Assembly: GCA_900548935.1 (NCBI GenBank)
Contig: URMR01000129.1
Location: 1 to 5,440, forward strand
Source: an uncultured Collinsella sp.
GTDB taxonomy: Bacteria > Actinomycetota > Coriobacteriia > Coriobacteriales > Coriobacteriaceae
Direction: 5' to 3'
DNA length: 5,440 bases
Under the pieces are notes generated by a model that saw only the letters and a list, made by a program, of their open reading frames with translations, ran no database searches and was not told the DNA's origin. A program made the translations under genes and the position numbers. Of the stretch, positions 1-5,440 are shown one piece after another. Numbering within the stretch: the first letter of the stretch is position 1; each line of letters opens with the position of its first letter.

Positions 1-209
1 GCGACAGCCTGGGCGATGCCCTCAGCGCCTTCGGCCCACAGCTGTGCCGGCGTGGTGCCAAAGACCATAAGCATGGTCATAAACGCCACAAGGACACGTG
101 CGGAGGCTATTCTCATGTTCCTGATTGTGCGCGCCATTCGATTGCGCGCTCCCTCGCTCGACAAAGCGGCAGGCTGCCGCCCACCGCCGTGCGGTTGCTG
201 TCCGATCAC
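1..209 (-). CDS. Secreted protein under cobalamin riboswitch, N-terminal part only
   Basis: The gene runs off the left edge, leaving 69 codons visible, and the frame stays open to base 1. I chose the GTG at 209-207 as start because AAAGGAGGT lies immediately upstream, with AGGAGG six bases from the GTG. In-frame ATG codons at 137 and 116 are alternatives but have weaker or no Shine-Dalgarno. The product has a basic, Arg-rich N-region (residues 22-38, starting ARNRMARTIRN), a hydrophobic core (about 39-53, VLVAFMTMLMVFGTT) and a likely signal peptidase I site after LWA at residue 59, followed by EGAEGIAQAV. There is no lipobox cysteine, so this looks like an exported or wall-associated protein rather than a lipoprotein. 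The first 24 residues are unusually long for a signal N-region. The mature domain is outside the window, so function is unknown. The upstream B12 riboswitch suggests a link to corrinoids, for example a surface corrinoid-binding or uptake protein (inference). Confidence 0.82.
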   Translation of the reverse strand, partial: MIGQQPHGGGRQPAALSSEGARNRMARTIRNMRIASARVLVAFMTMLMVFGTTPAQLWAEGAEGIAQAV

Positions 210-223
210 GTCGGACCTCCTTT
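200..223 (-). promoter_or_regulatory. Shine-Dalgarno and start-codon hairpin of the secreted protein gene
   Basis: AAAGGAGGT (223-215) is a near-perfect Shine-Dalgarno, six bases from a GTG start. GTCCGA (216-211) and TCGGAC (205-200) form a perfect 6-bp stem. Its 5-base loop (210-206) contains the GTG, and the stem takes up the last two bases of the Shine-Dalgarno. The complementarity is seen directly; a role in translational control is inference. Confidence 0.7.
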
Positions 224-253
224 CTCCAGAGCCGTGTGCCGCATGGGGCGACA

Positions 254-432
254 CCTAGATGGGAGGCGATCCGACTTAACCTTACCGACCCGAGCACGCC
301 GTCCGATCTGCGACGCGACCATCCCGGGCCAAGAGGAATTACGGTTACTGGTACAGCCGGGGACTTGCACCCCGATTCTCCCAAATGCGCAGGATAACCG
401 CGCATTCGTGCGTCTCCGCACCACCATCTAGG
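254..432 (-). promoter_or_regulatory. Cobalamin (B12) riboswitch
   Basis: The minus strand carries the conserved core of cobalamin aptamers at 382-339. In order it reads GGGAGAATC, the P5 hairpin GGGGTGCAAGTCCCC, then GGCTG, ACCAGTAACCGTAA. This matches the family pattern GGGAA…GGTGNAAxTCC…GCxGxxCCxGCAACxGTA, with GTAAC where GCAAC is usual. Two hairpins come before it: GTGCG-GAGA-CGCAC at 421-408, and a 7-bp stem AATGCGC/GCGCATT at 406-384. The B12-box equivalent AGTCGGATCGCCTCCC is at 276-261. The ends close with a perfect 9-bp P1 stem: CCTAGATGG (432-424) pairs with CCATCTAGG (262-254). The family binds adenosyl- or other cobalamins and usually lowers expression when ligand is present. No hairpin with a U-tract lies between P1 and the start codon, so control is probably translational. 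The regulated gene is the secreted protein starting at 209. Confidence 0.92.
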
Positions 433-438
433 CCATCG

Positions 439-456
439 ATTATTACTGTCATTATG
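439..456 (-). promoter_or_regulatory. Candidate -10 elements of the riboswitch leader promoter
   Basis: Two A/T-rich hexamers resembling TATAAT precede the riboswitch on the minus strand: CATAAT at 456-451 and AATAAT at 444-439. The second would start RNA at about 432, at the first base of the P1 stem, and has a weak -35 (TTGCGT, 17 bases upstream). CATAAT is the better hexamer but has no recognisable -35. A promoter is needed somewhere here; which hexamer is used is not settled by sequence. Confidence 0.35.
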
Positions 457-558
457 GTATCACGCAAAAGGGCCCCGCACGCAGGCGAAGCCCAAGGTAA
501 AAGCTATGGTTTGCGATAGGAAGGACTGTCATCGGACCTCGCAAGAACAGCCCGTTTC

Positions 559-583
559 AAAACTATGCCGGATTACGGGACTG
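559..583 (+). repeat. Inverted repeat, left arm
   Basis: The arm starts AAAACTATGCCGG and ends TTACGGGACTG. It matches the reverse complement of 686-710 at 23 of 25 positions. The arms are separated by 102 bases. Weaker similarity continues on both sides, including GCC-GTT-C outside and CATA…AAAACC inside. This looks like two diverged, oppositely oriented copies of an intergenic repeat unit rather than a simple terminator stem. Its nature is not known from this sequence alone. Confidence 0.7.
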
Positions 584-685
584 ATTCAGCACTTCGTAAC
601 CATATCTGCCATTTTCGAAAACCAACGACTCATCTACCTGCGGTTTTAAAAGGGCGAATTTCGGTATGCTCGAGGTTCGGCACTC

Positions 686-710
686 CAGCCCCGTAAACCG
701 GCATAGTTTT
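686..710 (-). repeat. Inverted repeat, right arm
   Basis: Read on the minus strand this arm begins AAAACTATGCCGG and ends TTTACGGGGCTG. It differs from the left arm by A/T and A/G changes only. Together the arms could fold into a long imperfect hairpin in RNA or mark a small non-coding mobile element. No direct target-site duplication was recognised. Confidence 0.7.
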
Positions 711-779
711 GCTCGAACCGGCCCATGCCGTCGCGACGCAAGGCAAAATGATCCGTTTTCCTCCGTCCCCCAGGGGTCA

Positions 780-2543
780 TTAACGCTTGCCGCCGTGGCT
801 GTTGCGCCAAATCTCGCGGCCCAGCATCAGCGCCAGCACCAGCGCACTCACGTAGCCCATAAAGCCAATGACCGGGATACCAAACACAACCGGCTCGATG
901 CGCGCGTAGTACACCACCGACGAACCGATAAACAGGCCGGCGATCACAATTGCCATCGACATGCGGTCGATAATTCCACCCAGCTGCCGTAGCGCCTTAT
1001 CGCTGCTCATGATCTGCGTGTTTACCTTAAGCTGGCCGCGCGTGAGCATGCGCGACGCCAAGCCCAGATACTCGGCCGCCTCGAGCGAGCCTTTTGCCGC
1101 GCGATAGCTGCTCGCGGCAAGATCGTGTCCCATTTCGCGGACGCGCGCATAGGTGCTCTTCTCGTTTTTGATATGCGTCTGGATGATCTGGATCATGTTG
1201 ACGTTGGGCATGTACTCGGTCAGCAGGCCCTCGAGCGTCACCATGCCGCGGGCGAACATCGTCACCACACTCGGCAGCTCAACGTCGTTTTTGCGCGCCA
1301 GATTGAGCAGCGAGGTCAAAAACTCGCCGATATCAAGATCCTTAAGGTCGAGGCCCGCAAAGTCGGCGACGATAAAGTCCAAATCGGACAAAAAGGCCGA
1401 ATGGTCGAGCTCGGCCGAGTCGCCACGCGTCACGGCAAAGCGCATAAGCGAATCCTTGAGCTTGGGCACGTCGCCCTCGGCCACGGCGAAAATCATGTCC
1501 TTGACGATACCGCGGTCGTGACTCGACATGCGCCCGACCATGCCCAGGTCGATAAAGTAGACAATGCCGTCCTTGAGGATGATGTTTCCCGCATGCGGGT
1601 CGGCATGGAAAAAGCCGTCGTCGAGCACCTGCGTCGAGTAGTCCTCGACAATCGCGGCACCGATCTTTTCCAAGTCATAGCCCTCGGCCACCAAGCGTTC
1701 AGGATCGGCGATCGAAATGCCGTCGACGTAGTCCATGACCACCACGTGCTCGGTGCACAGGTCCAGATAGGATTTGGGGCACGTCACGCCATGAACGCTC
1801 TTATGGAACTCGTAGAAGTCGTTGAGGTTTTTGGCCTCGGCCAAAAAGTTGGTCTCCTCGCGAAACGAGGTCCACAGCTCTTCGACCACGCCGTGCAGGT
1901 CCACAAACTGGTCGGTGTTGACGAACTTGGAAACGATGCGCACCACCGAGCGAATGATGTCGATGTCCTGAGCCATCACCTGTTGCGCGCCGGGGCGCTG
2001 TACCTTAACGGCCACGTCCTCGCCGGTCACCAGGCGGGCGCGGTGCACCTGCGCGAGCGATGCGCTACCAAGCGGATTGGGGTCGATCGCGTCGAACATC
2101 TCCCCCAGGCGCAGGCCGTATTCCTCTTCCAAGCAGCGAAGCACTACCTCGTACGGCACCGGCTCCACGTCGGAACGCAGACGGCGCAGCTCATCGCAAA
2201 AGCGCTGCGGCAGAATCTCGGACCGGTTGGCCAGAATCTGCCCCATCTTGACGAACATGGGGCCGAGCTCCTCGAGCAGGCGGCGCAAGCGAACCGGCGT
2301 GAGGTTATCCCACACACGGTACTTTTTGACCAAGCGAACAATCTGCCCGATGCGTTCGCGACGACCCGTCGGCGTGAGCTGGTATTCCTCGTCCGGCGCC
2401 ATCGCGTCGGGCTCTTCGGGCACCATATCGACAGCGCGCGGCTTCTTGCGAGCGCCCGAGACGGCGGCCTCGACCTCATCGACAACCGCCGTCTCGTCAC
2501 CCAAAGGATCTAGATTGTTGTAATCGGTGGTGGAATCTGCCAT
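780..2543 (-). CDS. AarF/UbiB family (ABC1/ADCK) kinase-like membrane protein
   Basis: The product has 587 residues, a full-length member of the ABC1 atypical kinase-like family. Visible motifs in order are: KxGQ at 99-102 (KMGQ, within GPMFVKMGQILANRSE); the Ala-rich nucleotide loop GSASLAQVH at 159-167; the ATP-site lysine in VAVKVQRPG (K180); EETNFLAEA near 229-237; the catalytic HADPHAGN at 313-320; and the metal-binding DLG at 332-334, DFG in many relatives. Two hydrophobic C-terminal segments (about 529-547 and 551-576) fit the usual membrane anchor. All key residues are present, so it should be active. Relatives act as ATPases/kinases in ubiquinone synthesis or lipid homeostasis. The substrate here is unknown, and a ubiquinone role is unlikely in a Gram-positive anaerobe (inference). 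The first ~50 residues are acidic and low in complexity. The ATG lies 8 bases after the upstream stop codon, which indicates one operon; GAGG for ribosome binding lies inside the end of the upstream gene. Confidence 0.93.
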   Translation of the reverse strand: MADSTTDYNNLDPLGDETAVVDEVEAAVSGARKKPRAVDMVPEEPDAMAPDEEYQLTPTGRRERIGQIVRLVKKYRVWDNLTPVRLRRLLEELGPMFVKMGQILANRSEILPQRFCDELRRLRSDVEPVPYEVVLRCLEEEYGLRLGEMFDAIDPNPLGSASLAQVHRARLVTGEDVAVKVQRPGAQQVMAQDIDIIRSVVRIVSKFVNTDQFVDLHGVVEELWTSFREETNFLAEAKNLNDFYEFHKSVHGVTCPKSYLDLCTEHVVVMDYVDGISIADPERLVAEGYDLEKIGAAIVEDYSTQVLDDGFFHADPHAGNIILKDGIVYFIDLGMVGRMSSHDRGIVKDMIFAVAEGDVPKLKDSLMRFAVTRGDSAELDHSAFLSDLDFIVADFAGLDLKDLDIGEFLTSLLNLARKNDVELPSVVTMFARGMVTLEGLLTEYMPNVNMIQIIQTHIKNEKSTYARVREMGHDLAASSYRAAKGSLEAAEYLGLASRMLTRGQLKVNTQIMSSDKALRQLGGIIDRMSMAIVIAGLFIGSSVVYYARIEPVVFGIPVIGFMGYVSALVLALMLGREIWRNSHGGKR

Positions 2544-2551
2544 CTGCGCTG

Positions 2552-2968
2552 CTACTCGGCCTCTTCGGTGTCCTCTGCATCGTCGGGCTCAACGGACTCG
2601 ACGGGCACCGAGGTCACGTTATCCTCGACCGAATCGACGATATCGCGCACATGGGCCAGGAAGGCCGTGCGCTCGGGGGCGGTCATGACGCGGACCCGGG
2701 CAAGGATGAGCTCGTCAAGCACGCGCTGGGCCGCGGTCTCGCCCTGCATGCCCAGGCGCTCGGTGAGGTCGGAGATGGTGCCGCCGGCCTGCTCGAACAT
2801 GTCGGACACGCTGCGGGCGATATCGGGGGTGCCGGCGTCCTTGCGCACCTGCTCGCCCTTGGTATTGAGGTCGTCGAGGACCTTCTTGCCGCCTTCGACG
2901 GCAACGGCAGCGGCGCCGAAGCCCACGTTGATGGCACCGTTAACAAGCTGATCGAATTTCATAACCAT
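2552..2968 (-). CDS. Small phasin-like helical protein
   Basis: The product has 138 residues. I place the start at the ATG at 2968 (MVMKFDQLV) because GGAG at 2978-2975 is six bases upstream. The frame stays open back to 3031, but that extension (MSFAQSWVQERQCSC…) looks non-coding and overlaps the likely promoter. The N-terminus has a Gly/Ala-rich amphipathic stretch (about 11-26, AINVGFGAAAVAVEGG). It is followed by KKVLDDLNTKGEQVRKD, a pattern typical of small phasin-family proteins of Gram-positive bacteria. A second helical block (about 50-117) and a very acidic tail (about 121-138, rich in Asp and Glu) follow. There is no signal peptide. Phasins coat polyhydroxyalkanoate granules, but these short Gram-positive relatives are not tied to such granules. 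Co-transcription with the AarF-type gene suggests a partner or lipid-surface adaptor (inference). The exact family assignment is moderate. Confidence 0.8.
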   Translation of the reverse strand: MVMKFDQLVNGAINVGFGAAAVAVEGGKKVLDDLNTKGEQVRKDAGTPDIARSVSDMFEQAGGTISDLTERLGMQGETAAQRVLDELILARVRVMTAPERTAFLAHVRDIVDSVEDNVTSVPVESVEPDDAEDTEEAE

Positions 2969-3003
2969 GGTTGGCTCCAATCGTGAACAACTGCATTGGC
3001 GTT

Positions 3004-3033
3004 CTTGTACCCAAGATTGGGCGAACGACACAA
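3004..3033 (-). promoter_or_regulatory. Candidate promoter of the phasin-like/aarF operon
   Basis: On the minus strand TTGTGT (3033-3028) and TACAAG (3009-3004) are 18 bases apart, resembling sigma-70 -35 and -10 hexamers. They lie after the terminator hairpin and about 35 bases before the start codon. The short palindrome CCCAATCTTGGG falls between the hexamers. The match is weak, but the position is right. Confidence 0.35.
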
Positions 3034-3059
3034 AATCGTTTTATCGCCGGGATAGAAAT

Positions 3060-3098
3060 CGAGCGGGGCAAAGCCTTTGACGGCGTTTGCCCCGCTCG
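3060..3098 (-). terminator. Rho-independent-type terminator hairpin after the C69 peptidase
   Basis: CGAGCGGGGCAAA (3060-3072) pairs perfectly with TTTGCCCCGCTCG (3086-3098), 13 bp. GCC/GGC extends the stem inward by three pairs past a single-base bulge. It begins about 18 bases after the peptidase stop codon. The minus-strand tail ATTTCTAT is only partly U-rich, so termination may be incomplete. On the plus strand the hairpin is followed by TTCGCTGC, so it is oriented for the minus strand. Confidence 0.75.
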
Positions 3099-3116
3099 TT
3101 CGCTGCAATGCGGCTT

Positions 3117-4640
3117 TTACCTAATGTTATCGTTCATCGCGAAGGAGTTCTTCATGGCACAGCTCGTGGTGTAGAGCACCTTGCCCAACAGGGCATCGGT
3201 CTCCACGTGCACGAGCTCAGCAAAGGCCTCGTTGGCGCGAGCGAGCTCGGCAGGCACCTCGGCCTCGGGCAGCACGGCCACGGCAGCGTCAACGTCGTGA
3301 ATCTGCTTGTGGCCCATGCCGCCGACCTTCTCCTGATAATCCTCGACCGCGCGACCGCACTCGTGGAAGCGGACATCGGCCAAGGCACCGATCAGCCGAT
3401 TTGCCCAATAGAAATTCTCGGACGTCACGCGAGCCTGCGTGTCGGCATAGTACTCGGGCATGGTCTCGACGTTGGCATACAGCGGCACGAGCGCGTTAAA
3501 CGAGTTGGAGCCAAACGCCATCCACTGCACGGCGCGATACGCCGGCTGCGCATAGGGACGCAGCTGCAACACGGCGAGCTGGCTGTTGCGGTTGATGCCG
3601 ATGGGACGATAGGCGCCGCGCGTGGCGGGCGTACCCTTGCTGCCATAGCAGTCGTACTCCGTGCCCTGGTAGTGGCTCGAAAGCACGTACTTGATGTCCT
3701 CGATGGTCACCTTGCGCTCGGGCACGCGGCTCCAGGGGATATCGTCGCTCTCGGGCGTGTAGTCGGCCTCGGGACCGTCCCACACATCGCTGGGGTTGAG
3801 GCAGCGCTGCATGTACCAGGCGCGCGGCGTGTTGTAGACGTGGTCGCTGTCGCTGTGCGAGCCAAAGGCCTCGCGCGGGTTAAAGACGGCAGCCGGGCCG
3901 TCGCTCTCGACGCCCAGCGTCAGGTCCAGATGCCACTCGGCCATCCAGACGCGCAGGTCGGCGGAGCACATGTGGTCGGCCTGAGCGCCCTCGGCGTCGT
4001 CCAGGTCAAAGCTGTCGATACCAAGCTGGTTGGGCATGGTCACATAGGCGTCGTCGGGCACGCGCTTGGCAATCCAGTGGTGGCCGCCGATGGTCTCGAG
4101 CCACCAGATCTCGTCCACGTCACTAAAGGCGATGCCGTTGTTCTCGTAGGTGCCGTAGCGCTCGAGCAGGTCGCCCAGAATGCGCACACCGTCGCGGGCA
4201 GACTTGGCGTACGGCAACACCAGGGTCACCATGTCCTCCTCGCCCAGACCGCCGGGCTGCGCCGGCACATAGCCGTCCTCGCCCTCGTTGCCCTTAGCGG
4301 GTACATAGTCCACGAGCGGATCGGCGCCGCGGACGCGCTCGTTGGTGGTAAGCGTCTCGGTTGCGGACATGCCAACATTGAGCTCGTTGAAACCGGCCTC
4401 GGCCCAGATACCGTGGCCCGGGACAACATCGGGGACGCTCGTATAGCGCATGGGGTTATCGGGCAGCTCAACGGTCAGGTGGCTCAGGACGCTCGTGTAG
4501 ACACGCGGCTGCTCGTCGGGATGCACTACGCGCATGCGCTTGGGCTCAAACACCCCGTTGGACGAGTCCTCGTTACGCGCGACCAGGGTCGACCCGTCGT
4601 AGCTTGCGTTTTTACCGACCAGAATCGTTGTGCACGGCAT
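3117..4640 (-). CDS. Family C69 dipeptidase (PepD-like)
   Basis: The product has 507 residues. I chose the ATG at 4640: AAGGAGG (4653-4647) abuts an upstream in-frame ATG at 4646, leaving it no spacing, but sits six bases before the 4640 codon. The protein then begins MPCTTILVGKNASYDGST. Cys3 fits the N-terminal nucleophile of the C69 (Ntn-hydrolase) family, exposed by removal of the first residues. ARNED at 21-25 is the second family landmark. Other typical stretches are GMSATET (90-96), ADPLVDYVPAKGNEGEDG (106-123), and a Trp/His-rich centre (EIWWLETIGGHHWIAKRVPDD, about 177-197). Length is close to the ~470-500 residues usual for bacterial members. No signal peptide or membrane segment is present, so it is probably cytoplasmic and cleaves dipeptides taken up or released from larger peptides. 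It has its own hairpin terminator and about 100 bases upstream, so it is probably transcribed separately from folD or by read-through. Confidence 0.93.
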   Translation of the reverse strand: MPCTTILVGKNASYDGSTLVARNEDSSNGVFEPKRMRVVHPDEQPRVYTSVLSHLTVELPDNPMRYTSVPDVVPGHGIWAEAGFNELNVGMSATETLTTNERVRGADPLVDYVPAKGNEGEDGYVPAQPGGLGEEDMVTLVLPYAKSARDGVRILGDLLERYGTYENNGIAFSDVDEIWWLETIGGHHWIAKRVPDDAYVTMPNQLGIDSFDLDDAEGAQADHMCSADLRVWMAEWHLDLTLGVESDGPAAVFNPREAFGSHSDSDHVYNTPRAWYMQRCLNPSDVWDGPEADYTPESDDIPWSRVPERKVTIEDIKYVLSSHYQGTEYDCYGSKGTPATRGAYRPIGINRNSQLAVLQLRPYAQPAYRAVQWMAFGSNSFNALVPLYANVETMPEYYADTQARVTSENFYWANRLIGALADVRFHECGRAVEDYQEKVGGMGHKQIHDVDAAVAVLPEAEVPAELARANEAFAELVHVETDALLGKVLYTTSCAMKNSFAMNDNIR

Positions 4641-4694
4641 GCGCATCCTCCTTGAGCGAAGAAATCAAACGGCAACAGTGTATCGCTTCGGCGC

Positions 4695-4715
4695 AAAAAG
4701 GGCGAAATAGCCGCC
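4695..4715 (-). terminator. Possible weak terminator after folD
   Basis: On the minus strand GGCG (4715-4712) and CGCC (4704-4701) flank a 7-base loop and are followed by CTTTTTG (U-tract 4699-4695). It begins 26 bases after the folD stop codon. The T-run is good, but the stem is only 4 bp, so it may be inefficient and let RNA continue into the dipeptidase gene. Confidence 0.35.
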
Positions 4716-4741
4716 TCGGCAACCCCTGTGGTCAAAAACGC

Positions 4742-5440
4742 CTATTTCGATGCGCGCTCCGCCGCCTCGATCACGTGCTTAGCGAGAATCGCCGTCGTTA
4801 CAGCCCCCACGCCGCCCGGCACCGGAGTAATTGCGCCAACAACCGGCTCCGCAGCATCAAAATCGACGTCCCCGACCAGCTTGCCGGCGGCCTCGTCCCA
4901 ATTAATGCCAACATCGATGATTGTCTGGCCCCCACGAACCGCATCCGCGCCAATCGTGCGCGCGCGTCCAACGGCCGCAACCACAATATCAGCTGCACGG
5001 CACTCAGCAGCCAAGTCGCGAGTATGTGTATGGCACGTCGTCACCGTGGCATTGCGAGCCGTAAGCATGGCGGCAACGGGACGACCAATCACCAGCGACC
5101 GACCGACGACCGCGACCTTGGCCCCATCCAGCTCAACACTGTAATGGTCCAGCAACGCCAACACGGCCTCGGCCGTGCAGGGAGCAAAGCCCTCGCCACG
5201 ACCCGAAAGCGTGGTAAGCAGCGAGGCCGGCGTCATGGAGTCGACGTCCTTGGCGGGATCGAGTGCCGCGGCAACCGCGTCCTCGTCAAGCCCAGCGGGC
5301 AACGGACGAAACATCAGGCAGCCATGCACGGTCTTGTCGTAGTTGATGGATTGCAGCGTCGCTTGCACAGCAGCCTGCGGCGCCAGGTCGTCCAACACGT
5401 ATGGCTTGGTGGCAAGCCCTAGGCTGGCGGCGCGCTTCTT
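4742..5440 (-). CDS. folD: Bifunctional methylenetetrahydrofolate dehydrogenase/cyclohydrolase FolD, N-terminus missing
   Basis: About 232 C-terminal residues are visible, ending in TAG at 4744-4742. The frame continues past the right edge (KKRAASLGLATKPYVLDD…), so an internal GTG at 5398 is not the start. About 50-60 residues, including the YxxxK catalytic-lysine region, lie at or beyond the edge. FolD interconverts methylene-, methenyl- and 10-formyl-tetrahydrofolate in the cytoplasm, using NAD(P). Diagnostic stretches are RPLPAGLD and DPAKDVDSMTP (folate site), VVGRSLVIGRPVAAML (Rossmann nucleotide loop), CHTHTRDL, DVGINWDE and the C-terminal signature TPVPGGVGAVTTAIL. Two oddities are visible. 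The usual GILVQLPLP reads GCLMFRPLP, replacing the conserved Gln with Phe and Leu with Arg. The usual KDVDG reads KDVDS. The rest of the fold looks intact, so this is a diverged but probably functional enzyme. Confidence 0.93.
   Translation of the reverse strand, partial: KKRAASLGLATKPYVLDDLAPQAAVQATLQSINYDKTVHGCLMFRPLPAGLDEDAVAAALDPAKDVDSMTPASLLTTLSGRGEGFAPCTAEAVLALLDHYSVELDGAKVAVVGRSLVIGRPVAAMLTARNATVTTCHTHTRDLAAECRAADIVVAAVGRARTIGADAVRGGQTIIDVGINWDEAAGKLVGDVDFDAAEPVVGAITPVPGGVGAVTTAILAKHVIEAAERASK

Larger units (their letters stand above)
433..779. other. Intergenic region without a gene
   Basis: This stretch separates the aarF stop codon from the riboswitch. I see no convincing reading frame on either strand; short open frames here lack ribosome binding sites and resemble no known protein. 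It holds the candidate promoter at 439-456, a diverged inverted repeat pair (559-583 and 686-710), and an AT-rich palindrome TTTTAAAA near 644-651. The stretch between the repeat arms is less GC-rich than the genes. No clear rho-independent terminator for aarF is visible; the best candidate, just after the stop, is an imperfect AATGACCC/GGATCATT pairing followed by TTTTG. Confidence 0.6.

Noticed and set aside
339..382. tRNA-like T-arm, GGTGCAAGTCC on the minus strand
   Set aside because: There is no anticodon arm or 7-bp acceptor stem around it, and the loop lacks the TTC of tRNAs. The segment is the P5 hairpin of the cobalamin aptamer.
22..405. Minus-strand open frame of 127 codons across the riboswitch and signal-peptide region
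   Set aside because: It reads through the structured riboswitch in a different frame from the secreted protein and has no ribosome binding site or recognisable motif.
1125..2513. Open plus-strand frame of 462 codons antisense to aarF
   Set aside because: It is rich in His, Val, Gly and Leu, has no clear ribosome binding site and no family motifs. The minus-strand frame carries complete kinase-like motifs. The frame is a by-product of GC-rich codon use.
2969..3031. 21-residue N-terminal extension of the phasin-like protein
   Set aside because: It is Cys- and Gln-rich, unlike the rest of the protein, lacks a ribosome site and overlaps the candidate promoter. GGAG six bases before the ATG at 2968 supports the shorter form.
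3087..4655. Open plus-strand frame of 522 codons antisense to the dipeptidase
   Set aside because: It has the same shadow composition, runs through the terminator hairpin and the whole C69 gene, and has no start signals. The C69 motifs on the minus strand are decisive.
4706..4735. TTGACC on the minus strand as a -35 element for the dipeptidase
   Set aside because: The hexamer is good, but no acceptable -10 lies 16-18 bases downstream (only GGCTAT/GCTATT), and that position overlaps the possible folD terminator.
5396..5398. GTG as the folD start codon
   Set aside because: The frame continues upstream to the window edge with FolD-like sequence, and starting here would remove the catalytic N-terminal region.

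Overview
The window looks like chromosomal DNA of an anaerobic, GC-rich, Gram-positive bacterium. The best guess is a Collinsella-like member of the Coriobacteriia. The reasons are strong G/C preference at third codon positions, strong AGGAGG-type ribosome binding sites, a coriobacterial-looking secretion signal (…FGTTPAQLWAEG…), and a C69 dipeptidase together with an AarF/phasin-like pair. The taxonomic call is inference. No rRNA, tRNA, CRISPR array, insertion sequence or phage gene was found.

All five genes lie on the minus strand, so transcription runs from right to left. From the right edge: (1) most of a folD gene (methylene-tetrahydrofolate dehydrogenase/cyclohydrolase), whose N-terminus lies outside the window; (2) a cytoplasmic family C69 dipeptidase, followed by a strong hairpin at 3060-3098; (3) a two-gene operon made of a small phasin-like helical protein and, 8 bases later, a full-length AarF/UbiB-type ABC1 kinase-like membrane protein; (4) an intergenic stretch of about 350 bases with a diverged pair of 25-bp inverted repeats; (5) a complete cobalamin (B12) riboswitch at 254-432, which leads into the first 69 codons of a secreted protein that runs off the left edge.

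The most informative part is the left end. The B12 aptamer core, the B12 box and a perfect 9-bp closing stem can all be read on the minus strand. About 30 bases beyond the closing stem is a near-perfect Shine-Dalgarno followed by a GTG start and an N-terminal signal peptide. Corrinoid availability therefore probably controls an exported protein. The B12 box is itself complementary over 11 bases, with one 3-base bulge, to the Shine-Dalgarno region, and the GTG sits in the loop of a small hairpin. Both suggest control of translation initiation.

The remaining genes are housekeeping in type: one-carbon folate metabolism, peptide breakdown, and a lipid- or quinone-linked kinase-like protein with a small partner. 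Two of them have features worth checking. FolD carries replacements in its folate-site motif, including the usual catalytic glutamine. AarF is co-transcribed with a phasin-like protein in a lineage where a quinone role is not obvious.
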